Assembly (NCBI GenBank): GCA_003483885.1
Contig: DMXI01000174.1
Span: forward strand, 3,745 to 67,744
Length of the DNA: 64,000 nucleotides
Reading direction: 5' to 3'
Source of the DNA: Microscillaceae bacterium
Lineage (GTDB): Bacteria > Bacteroidota > Bacteroidia > Cytophagales > Microscillaceae
Positions within the stretch are counted from its first letter, which is position 1; each line of letters starts with the position of its first letter. A model generated the notes under the pieces. It was not told the origin of the DNA and ran no database searches. It was given only the letters and a program-made list of their open reading frames with translations. Below are positions 28,701 to 35,168 of the stretch, piece after piece. Made by a program: the position numbers and the translations under genes.

Positions 28701-29514
28701 TAGTGGTCGTTCTTTCCACTATGGTATCCGAGCAGTGCCCCGTATTGTAGTAGACGGCATCACCCGTGATACAATGCCAAATTTAACGGACAATAACAAT
28801 TGGGCAGAAACGACCTTTTCTACCCGTACGCTAATCAATGCCCCATTTATGATAAACATTACCAACTCCACCGCTAATGGGGGAACTTTGACAGTAAATG
28901 CTACAGTAAATGCCATTGGAGCCATCAATAATCAAACAGTGATGCACGTAGTAGTGATAGATTCTACGGTCAATTTAGGAGGTGTTACTTATTACAATGC
29001 GGTGCGCAAAATGCTACCCGATGCGGCGGGTACTTTCCGTGGACAACCGTGGGCAATAGGCGATAATCAGGCCCTTAATTTTACCTGGAATTATGGTGCA
29101 CTAGGGCTTGATCCATCCAGGTTTAGAGTAGTGGTGTTTGTTGCTGACTATAGCTCCAATGTCATATACCAAGCCGCAGTAAGTAATATACAGATTGCTC
29201 GAACTATAGGAAACAACGGAGGCAATGGCTTTGGGCAGGTAACGAGTATTACCGAGGACCTCAAAGGCAACAACGTGAAGGTATTTCCTAACCCTGGCCA
29301 CGATCATTTGAATGTTGGCTTACAAAACAATGGGCTTTCAGCGAAGGCCAGGTGGGAGATTGTTTCTATCAGTGGGCAATTAATGAAACAAGGCGTATGG
29401 CACCAAGGCTATAAGCAAATTCGCTTGAACATTGCTGATTTGGCCGAAGGGGTTTACCTCATCAAAGTATATAATGAGCATACTACTTTTTTGCGACGAT
29501 TTACCAAGCAATAA
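22744..29514 (+). CDS. Giant T9SS-exported adhesin with Ig-like repeats, PKD and Omp28-like domains
   Basis: 2256 residues. A membrane segment ending QLQVAFAQ (~residues 36-52) is the signal peptide; an alternative start at 22801 (M20) gives a more usual length. An N-terminal Ig-like domain (~55-195) is followed by many ~90-residue beta modules with a Cys and a YxW or similar core (CNGE, CVSDGVQ, CVNAINQ). A PKD domain with WSWNFGDG lies at ~1650. Next come a carbohydrate-binding-like module (PCFDITTMQRPMLAFNYFSD) and an Omp28/thioredoxin-like domain (VVLTEFFTNQSADPNGAND to AVPRIVVDG), in which the usual CxxC is missing. The last ~75 residues form a type A T9SS sorting domain (VFPNPGHDHLNV to LAEGVYLIKVYNE). 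It is likely a cell-surface adhesin or gliding/biofilm protein. The long run of asparagines is typical of such proteins in marine Bacteroidota. Confidence 0.85.
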   Translation: MTHKKNKICLFGRNTGIPPMATKPQKSPKWWFHMFHILVLILLQLQVAFAQPPTAVTSVEIRDRNGYHTYGVLSNTPITDVPLNSLRFIINFDRATDPATGDNFDTGSDADALVNIIEVGGPNTDLLSVAQTSILTASEAGNEQSFRINVVFTQDLKPNTEYTFRINAEGARRKGGNTADDDVVQSEFTFRTTQALVVTPGASSSTICNGEMATLTPIFISETSQYGFIRNVPNNQYIDIVSSDNTFSFDNNNVNKSVTATFLGPTTNTNEPRVISVDANTNRIRITYTTEDATNIISTLRISGVRVTYTGNAATASTNLQLATANNRHHRFNGLTGIALATVNGGTQDVSLNFPNNSVITGPNRLCLNPTPSTGTYSVNTVPGADAYYWTVDEGYYNVDVTPASVTRLANNTFRSTTTQISITPQPTPPNNNYPAIVIRAGNNCRRGTNTLNASITVGNLNDNNLDGADFPNLSVTFCNGEGFQRITRPAVPGATQYQWTIPTNIFTNATNTIITPNNFVELSPNAVGNGVIRVRAFNSCNQGVERDLNVTVTNTRTDNTLNTAFPNNNVAYCVSDGVQRITANPVPGATQYEWVFPNNFTGATSPVLTANNFLDLNPAQAGNNLQVNVQARNGCRRGTQATLNVTINNPTVPTFNMTTPGNFNPASHATNNTALDIANNAGNQTITENGAGNAVFSGPGVAIDNNNYIFYPNLVTLNTPLKIDYTYTENGCSTNGSFYIRVTNASAIITGLNNKYCNNNPVQRFNVKRQIVSFPIAEADVILFKVGAGNVLTQIPRGANTGFNRDNANDTPTDYSFTINPSQLEPSLNLDSVKYRTRVTINVGGSPIAIDQDFDIFPAPNPGISVANNNSSFSVCGSSSHLYRVTTPSVGSTYQWQILSADGVFARTNNQTTTGETVTINWNAFTNQDPTQTKAVTLRITETNANACIRSFDQVITVFPQPPVPTFQVVGNDPSPYNVCTGEQVTYSCDIVGANNYRWIVNNGTITSVNNSANSRQVTIVWGVAGAAANLAVEVTNGTNNCQNISATQNVTINPLPNFTFAQAPNVRACVSAINQTYSINGRTNGSTLLWAIVPAAAGTIIGPNNGNQVTINWGNTSGQSYKIVVTETTPIVNNNGGCSVTKELPVILDPLPNISFAGFNNNDNFCPGAMINLSPSVEGIPLPQNQLVVGNNNNEGYYIVTNPDGSQRNLASNTLNNLLQGRYSVSFTYQNNNGCRSTTPIRNFNVVAPPVVRIQSNTSPIANNNTGSSCANATHTYTINGVINPTSTYEWAVTGGVKTSETIDNNNVSVTVTWGTQGLGTLRLRETNNTGCTGEVTANITITALPTPTFANLVTNACVNAINQVYTLNSVTDDHLLRWVVDGGTIQGGSNVNGKSEITGNGANLESITINWGNGAQGTITVTETDNRGCIGSRSENITLTPLPNVTFTGLVNAYCESDGAITLSPTVEGALPPNPANGKFIIRDASNTNIILDLGANINTFTPAQVVATAGTGDYTLVYQYTNNLNCFNESSPVNFKITPAPKNVRVNIARRFDSRALVFNAQADNSNQNWKWNWTLAGISQTTQSGQLNLNSRPPQNVTYTLEVENDTGCKTSLSKAFNIEFSFQGQCQGAPTQFTDKTNLGINVIGGWSWNFGDGHTSTAQNPMHTYTNPGSYLVTLTVTEGVASYSLTKRIDIFPVITVTPTLVYNESFANGAGGWISHGTVDSAGVALDRSSWQLKTPNGFGNIPGDRGNSWVTDNTGSSVANADAKYNPNEQSYVESPCFDITTMQRPMLAFNYFSDTDRGSDGVVLLYTIDDGATWWRIGAQNQGLEWYNFLPILGKPGDRFTTANTDNQGWSGNAQTNATVKTWKTARFGLDAVLNRMKAANITQKIVRFRVAFGSNTDNSPNVKFDGFAFDDFQINERNRVVLTEFFTNQSADPNGANDLVSHNFSAAKAEAINIHYHTDFPGIDEINKTSEKDVSGRSFHYGIRAVPRIVVDGITRDTMPNLTDNNNWAETTFSTRTLINAPFMINITNSTANGGTLTVNATVNAIGAINNQTVMHVVVIDSTVNLGGVTYYNAVRKMLPDAAGTFRGQPWAIGDNQALNFTWNYGALGLDPSRFRVVVFVADYSSNVIYQAAVSNIQIARTIGNNGGNGFGQVTSITEDLKGNNVKVFPNPGHDHLNVGLQNNGLSAKARWEIVSISGQLMKQGVWHQGYKQIRLNIADLAEGVYLIKVYNEHTTFLRRFTKQ

Positions 29515-29542
29515 AGTGTATGTACCTGAAAACCAAGGTATA

Positions 29543-29576
29543 AAAAAGCCCCTGCACCTAGCCTATGTGCAGGGGT
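29543..29576. terminator. Hairpin with T tail on the minus strand
   Basis: A 9-bp stem CCCCTGCAC/GTGCAGGGG (29549-29557 with 29567-29575). The A run lies on the left, so a T tail exists only for leftward transcription, yet it directly follows the rightward adhesin gene. It probably also ends that transcript. 29577-29847 is otherwise AT-rich without a gene. Confidence 0.55.
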
Positions 29577-29847
29577 AAAGCTTTGGCAGGATTCAAACTA
29601 AAATCATAAACACCTGTCTATCAACATTTAATTTTTAACAAATAGGCAATTGGTAACCTATTTGGTAACTTATCCTGCAAAGGCTTTTCTAATAACTATT
29701 TTTCTCTATTTTTAACACTTTTCAAAATAAAGTCACATATAAGCAATCTTTTTGTACACTCCAAAAATCCTTTTTTGCTACATTCGTAAACAATGATAAG
29801 TTAGCTTACCAAAAGCTATAAACATTTCACTATTCATTCAATTTTTT

Positions 29848-31380
29848 ATGAACGAAGCACAAGAACCAATCAATGGTCAAGATCAAACTCCTCCAACCTC
29901 GCAGACTAATCAAGAACTCCGCTCCCGCATCATTGGATTAGAAATGATTCGCTGGAAAGAGATGGAGTTTATCCAAAGTGACAGTTTCAAAACTTCCACC
30001 GACGAACAATACCAAAAGGTAGCCTCTTCACTTGTGAGCAATCAGTTCGTAGCTCCATTTTATGCGTGGCGAGATGAAAATAAACAACTTTGGTGTGTTG
30101 ATGGCAAAAGGCGTGATACAGTACTCAGGCAAATAGATGCTGAAGGTGGGGCAAGGATCAAAGATCCGGATTCTGGCCAAGAGGAGTTCTGTGCCATCAC
30201 TATTCCTGAAGAACTCCCGGCGCTCTTGATCGATGCCGAATCTAAGGAAGCCGCAGCCAAACTCGTATTATTATTTTCATCTACGTATGGCGAAGTAAGC
30301 CAGGAAGGACTGGCCGAATTCATTAAGCAGTACGACCTCAATTTTCCTTCTTTGAAATTTGAGATCAACTTGCCTGAGTTCTCTATCCCTCGCTTTGAGC
30401 AAAAATTTGACATGTTTGGTCTTGATAGCAACGGAAGGCAGGAACCTTACCCCGAAGAAACAGAAGAGGAGACAACTAATGGGGAAGCAGAAGAGACCAT
30501 TGTTGTGCAGCCTGATGATTTTTTTGAAATTAATGACCGTCACCGTATCTATTGTGGTAATAGCCTTGAAGAGGAAGGCTACAAGCGGCTATTTGAAGAC
30601 CAAGATGGTACTCTGGCCCGCATATGCCTCAGTGATCCACCGTACAATGTGAAGTACAGCGATATTGGAGGCTTAGGAAAATTACAGCATACTGACTTCG
30701 CCATGGCCTCGGGCGAAATGAGTGATGAGGAGTTTGTGGAGTTTCTCTCCACTTATATGAAACTTCAAAGAAAGTACTCAGTGGATGGGAGCATTCATGG
30801 CCATTTCATCGACTTTCGACATGTATGGCATATGTGCGAAGCGGGCAAGACCGCTTATGGTACCGTTATGCCCAAGCAACTCCCGGTCTGGCATAAAAGC
30901 AATCCGGGCATGGGCAGTTTCTATCGGGCGCAGCATGAGTTTTGCGTGATGTACAAATCGGGAGAGGCCAAGCATGTTTCCCACCTGGAACTCACCGAGC
31001 GCATTAGAACTAACATCTGGGAGTACCCATCTGCCAATGACTTTGCGAGTGAGGACCGAAAGGAAAACGGTGGGATTCAACTACTTGAGGATCACCCTAC
31101 TCCAAAGCCAGTGAGAATGCTTGCTGATGCGATCCTGGACCTCACCAACGAAGGGGAAATTGTCCTGGATAGTTTTTTGGGTTCAGGTAGTACCATCGTG
31201 GCCGCAGACCGGGTTGGCAGAAGAGGTTTTGGCATTGAGCTAGAACCCAAATACGTACAACGCGCGATCCGAAAATTCATTCGCTATGTTTGTAATCAAA
31301 ACAAACCTTTTGAAATTAAGTGCAACGGAAAGGTAATGAATGAGGACGATCTTGCCCCTTTTATGCCCATTACCGATTAG
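29848..31380 (+). CDS. Orphan DNA methyltransferase fused to a ParB-like domain
   Basis: 510 residues. Residues ~15-185 have a ParB/Srx-like layout: IIGLEMIRWKEMEFIQ, a hydrophobic strand, and a VDGKRRDTVLRQ segment where ParB proteins have GHRR. Then a SAM-dependent amino-methyltransferase: DPPY catalytic motif at 263-266, and FLGSGST SAM-binding motif at 443-449, followed by GIELEPKYVQRAI. Motif IV precedes motif I, which is the beta-type order found in many N6-adenine or N4-cytosine enzymes. ParB-MTase fusions are frequent in phages and integrative elements. No endonuclease, specificity subunit or phage gene is beside it, so it is an orphan. It sits at the left edge of the AT-rich region and is flanked by long non-coding stretches, which suggests acquisition. 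Confidence 0.88.
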   Translation: MNEAQEPINGQDQTPPTSQTNQELRSRIIGLEMIRWKEMEFIQSDSFKTSTDEQYQKVASSLVSNQFVAPFYAWRDENKQLWCVDGKRRDTVLRQIDAEGGARIKDPDSGQEEFCAITIPEELPALLIDAESKEAAAKLVLLFSSTYGEVSQEGLAEFIKQYDLNFPSLKFEINLPEFSIPRFEQKFDMFGLDSNGRQEPYPEETEEETTNGEAEETIVVQPDDFFEINDRHRIYCGNSLEEEGYKRLFEDQDGTLARICLSDPPYNVKYSDIGGLGKLQHTDFAMASGEMSDEEFVEFLSTYMKLQRKYSVDGSIHGHFIDFRHVWHMCEAGKTAYGTVMPKQLPVWHKSNPGMGSFYRAQHEFCVMYKSGEAKHVSHLELTERIRTNIWEYPSANDFASEDRKENGGIQLLEDHPTPKPVRMLADAILDLTNEGEIVLDSFLGSGSTIVAADRVGRRGFGIELEPKYVQRAIRKFIRYVCNQNKPFEIKCNGKVMNEDDLAPFMPITD

Positions 31381-32075
31381 ACACAAATGAGACATTGTAT
31401 CCTCAGGTTTGAGCCAGAAAAACAGCCTTTTTGGGCATAATATTTCTACCCACTATTTCAAAAAAACATTCTGAAATTAGTGGGTATTGCTACTGTCGAG
31501 CTTTAAACTTCCATTCTGAATAATTTCACCTACCTAATGTCTCTCTAAAACGTGATTTTTAGTCTCGGAGGCAAGTCGCCACTTCTTACAAAAGCCAAAT
31601 AATATTTCAAAGTAAGGAGTGAAATGAAACAAATGAGACACTCCCATGCACGTGCGCATACGAGGCGGAATACGTTATGAGTAAAAAAGAGCCAAGGAAC
31701 ATATTATTCCCAAAAAAAGTGAAGTTTTAATAAAGAATGGGGTTATAGCATTGAAGAACAGCAAGTCCATTTTGGTGTGTACAATCTTCAAATCGGATAT
31801 TGATAGATTATATACTTTTTTATATCTTAAAATTTACCTTACCGTTAAACTAAAATAATTATTTATATAAGTATTCAAAAAGTCTAAATACATTCTTTTT
31901 CTGGGTTCGTTGAGTTAAAGATATATAATTAGAAATAAATCACAACAAAACACCTGTATTGTCAATTAAAATATCGTATACAATCATAAAACATATAAAT
32001 TCTTATTTTAGCGATTGATATAAGAATTTATTAACTTATTTAAAGTTTTCTTCTTCTTAGAGCTAATCATTTCCA
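31381..32075. other. Non-coding stretch with hairpin at 31447-31486
   Basis: There is no convincing gene. A 14-bp stem with one bulge (31447-31460 with 31472-31486; core TACCCACTA/TAGTGGGTA) lies ~65 nt after the methyltransferase and may end its transcript. The sequence becomes markedly AT-rich from about 31.7 kb. The phrase ACAAATGAGACA occurs twice (near 31383 and 31629). Confidence 0.5.
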
Positions 32076-34181
32076 ATGTTGAGAGTTATAGTATTAATTT
32101 TTCTATTATTATTTACTTATACTACTCCATATACTCAAAATCAATCTTTCATTGATTCTCTTTCAAAAATCTTAACATCAGATGCGTTCAATCAAAAAAA
32201 GGCAGATGCTTGTTTGAAAATTGCTCGAGAGTACGTGTTTTCAGATTCTTTGAATACAATCAAGTATACTAACCAAGCTATTCAATTAGCTAAAGAAATC
32301 AATTATTGGGAAGGAGTGATTGATGCACAATATATGGTTGGTGTTTTGAACTCAATAAGGGGAAATTATATAATATCAGAAAATATTTTCAAATATATCA
32401 TCAAAAAAGCTTCATCTATTCATTATCTAGCAGGTAAAGCGCGAGGGCTTAACGGATTAGGGATCATTGCTGACTACCAAGGAAACTATGTAAAAGCCTT
32501 AGATTGTCATTTTCAATCATTAAAAATTAAACAAGCCTTAGGTGATATAAAAGGCATGGCTAAGAGCTATAACAATATAGCAAATATTTATAATACACAG
32601 GGTGATTATACAAAATCCTTAAACTATCATTTTAAATCTCTTGAGAAAGAAAAGAAACTTGGAAATAAAAAAGGTATCTCAGAAAGTTTTGATAATATCG
32701 GTAAAGTTTACCAGGGGCTAGGTGATTTTACAAAGGCGTTAGACTATCATTTTAAGGCATTAGATATTAATGAAAAACTAAAGTACAAAAAAGGAATTAT
32801 TAGTAATTACAAAAACATAGGGACTACTTATTATAAATTAGTAAATCTCGAAAAGGCATTGAATTACTCTATTAAGAGTTTGAAACTTAGTCAAAGTACT
32901 TTTAATCAAGGTGAAATAGCAGCATCTTTGTATCTAATTGGCCTTGTATATCAGAAACAAGCAAGGGCTGTTCTTGCTAAAAAGTATTTGAGTAAAGCTC
33001 TTTCTTTATCGCAAACAATAGGTATATCTGAACAAATTAGAGATATAGCACAGGCTCTTAGTCTAATAGAAAAAACGCTTGGAGATTACCAAGCTGCCTA
33101 TGAAGCTCAAGTACTTTTCAAGCAAATGGCTGACAGTTTACAGAATGAAAACCAGATTAAAAAAATCACTCGATTGGAGGCAACGTATGAATTCCAGCAA
33201 GAAAAAGATTCTGTTTATTTTTCAACAAAAACTCAACAAATAGCTCTTAAAAAAGACATCGAAAATAGAAAAATTACTCAGGTTAGTACTTTTATTGGCC
33301 TGGGCTTATTGACAGTTTTGCTTTTAATTTCATTTTTATTTCTACAATCAAAACGGAAGTCTAATGAGTTATTAATTCAAAAGTCAAAGCAACTAGAAAT
33401 CTTTAATAAGCAATTGAATATTCAAAATAGGAGAATAAATGCTAGTCTGAAAGCCGCCCAATCTATTCAACAAGCGTTTTTTACTTACGAAACAAAATTG
33501 GCTGATTTATTTGAAGATTATTTCCTGATAAATTTACCCAAAGATGTTGTTTCAGGTGATTTTTATTGGATAGAACAGATAAACGATCAAACAATAATAG
33601 TAGCGGCCGATTGTACTGGCCACGGAGTACCAGGAGCGTTTATGACTTTAATTGGGGATAACTTATTAGATAAAATCATCAAGGTGGGCAAAGAAACTGA
33701 TCCAGCAAAAATACTTGAAAAACTTCACCTAGAGGTTCAGTCTTCTCTCCAACAAAGAATCACTGGTAATAACAAGGGCATGGATGCGGTAGTAGTTACA
33801 ATAGAAAGAGATTACACCAACGCTTCTCTCACTTTTGCAGGAGCCAAAAATGGCCTACTAGTTTGGTCCAATCAGCAACTCAATGAGCTTAAAGGGTCAC
33901 GTAAGGCTATTGGTGGAATTCAAGATGTAAAAACGCGCTTTGTAAATCATTCTAAAATTTTAAGAAAGGGCGATATATTGTATTTAGGTTCCGATGGATT
34001 ACGTGACCAGAATAACAAGGCTAGAAAATCAATAGGCGAAGAAAAGTTAAAAATCCTTATTAGCAAAATTGCTACTTTACCACTAGCAACACAAAGAGCT
34101 AAAATTGAATCTATGCTATTTAATCATATGCAAGATACTGAGCAGCGAGATGATATTTTATGGATAGGAGTAAAAATTTAA
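32076..34181 (+). CDS. TPR-sensor SpoIIE-type (PP2C) protein phosphatase
   Basis: 701 residues. A signal peptide or first membrane anchor at residues 1-20 is followed by a periplasmic array of about seven TPRs (GDYTKSLNYHFKSLEKEKKLG-type units, ~75-340), a membrane segment at ~401-425 (FIGLGLLTVLLLISFLFLQ), a coiled coil, and a cytosolic SpoIIE/PP2C domain (~470-701). Metal-binding acidic motifs VSGDFYW (~492) and ADCTGHGVPGAFM (~510) and the C-terminal QRDDIL motif are all present, so it should be an active Mn2+/Mg2+ Ser/Thr phosphatase. In Bacteroidota such enzymes are thought to act on anti-sigma antagonists or other phosphoproteins in response to a periplasmic signal. No obvious substrate gene is adjacent. 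It converges with a paralogue at 34527, with which it shares perfect DNA blocks. Confidence 0.88.
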   Translation: MLRVIVLIFLLLFTYTTPYTQNQSFIDSLSKILTSDAFNQKKADACLKIAREYVFSDSLNTIKYTNQAIQLAKEINYWEGVIDAQYMVGVLNSIRGNYIISENIFKYIIKKASSIHYLAGKARGLNGLGIIADYQGNYVKALDCHFQSLKIKQALGDIKGMAKSYNNIANIYNTQGDYTKSLNYHFKSLEKEKKLGNKKGISESFDNIGKVYQGLGDFTKALDYHFKALDINEKLKYKKGIISNYKNIGTTYYKLVNLEKALNYSIKSLKLSQSTFNQGEIAASLYLIGLVYQKQARAVLAKKYLSKALSLSQTIGISEQIRDIAQALSLIEKTLGDYQAAYEAQVLFKQMADSLQNENQIKKITRLEATYEFQQEKDSVYFSTKTQQIALKKDIENRKITQVSTFIGLGLLTVLLLISFLFLQSKRKSNELLIQKSKQLEIFNKQLNIQNRRINASLKAAQSIQQAFFTYETKLADLFEDYFLINLPKDVVSGDFYWIEQINDQTIIVAADCTGHGVPGAFMTLIGDNLLDKIIKVGKETDPAKILEKLHLEVQSSLQQRITGNNKGMDAVVVTIERDYTNASLTFAGAKNGLLVWSNQQLNELKGSRKAIGGIQDVKTRFVNHSKILRKGDILYLGSDGLRDQNNKARKSIGEEKLKILISKIATLPLATQRAKIESMLFNHMQDTEQRDDILWIGVKI

Positions 34182-35168
34182 TATAAAATACTTTCAGGAA
34201 TTATTGGAACAAATGTTTTACTTCATAATTCTAATATCTTGAACAAAATTCTAAGATAGAATATCGGAATTTGATTATAGAGCTATACTCAAAGATCATA
34301 CTACACTGATAAGTAGATATTTTTGAAAAACACAACTTTATTGAATATAACTCATGTTAAATGGATGATTTTCTGGATTGATCATCTAATAACCGCTTAA
34401 TTTGCACTCTTTACCAGGTTATTTATTTTGCTGACTACCTTTCAGATGTCAAAGGTAACCTAATATGACACACAGATCAATAATTGAATATCGGGTTGAA
34501 AGTATACATTATCAAATATTAATAAGCTATTGCGGTTTAATTCCTATACATAAAATATCATCTCGCTGCTCAGTATCTTGCATATGTTTTTGCAGACGCT
34601 CTTCTAAAATTCTTTGTTGTGGTTTAAGTGGCTTTTGAACTATACCATTAAACGTTTCTATTAAGCCTTTTTTACTAAATTTTTTCCTATGAATATCGTT
34701 TTGATCTTCAAATCCATCGGTACCAAGATAGATCATATTTTGTAGAGGTAATTGTATTTGATGGTTTTGGAAATGTATAGCTAGGTTTTGGTACCCACCA
34801 ATTGAGCGGCGTGTCCCTTTGATCTCTTGAACTCGAGATGGATTTCCTGCAGATTGATAAATAAGTGGGCGACGTGCACCTGCAAAAGTAATATTAGTGG
34901 CTTCTTTTTCTTTGCGTAAAACAACAATTGCCGCATCAAGTCCATTATTATTTTTAAATTTATCTTGCTTTAATAATTTAACAACCTGAACATGTAATTT
35001 CTCTAATATTTCTGAAGGAACAACACATTTCTGTAATTTTATAATTTTATCCAACAAATTATAACTGATTAGGCTCATAAATGCTCCTGGTACTCCGTGG
35101 CCAGTACAATCAGCCACTACTATTATTGTTTGATCGTTTATCTGTTCTATCCAATAAAAATCACCTGA
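33552..35168. repeat. 52-bp perfect inverted repeat between two phosphatase genes (arms 33552-33603 and 35117-35168)
   Basis: The 52 bp coding the VSGDFYWIEQINDQTIIV part of the PP2C domain are identical on opposite strands in the genes at 32076 and 34527, although other parts of the proteins differ widely. This points to recent copying or gene conversion. Confidence 0.85.
34125..34586. repeat. 38-bp perfect inverted repeat at convergent gene ends (arms 34125-34162 and 34549-34586)
   Basis: The DNA coding HMQDTEQRDDIL is identical on both strands at the 3' ends of the two convergent phosphatase genes. In 34163-34548, apart from short gene ends, there is only an intergenic stretch without a gene (34182-34526). 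Confidence 0.85.

Noticed and set aside
34365..34387. Small GATGAT/ATCATC stem in the convergent gap
   Set aside because: Six bp with an 11-nt loop in AT-rich DNA is expected by chance.
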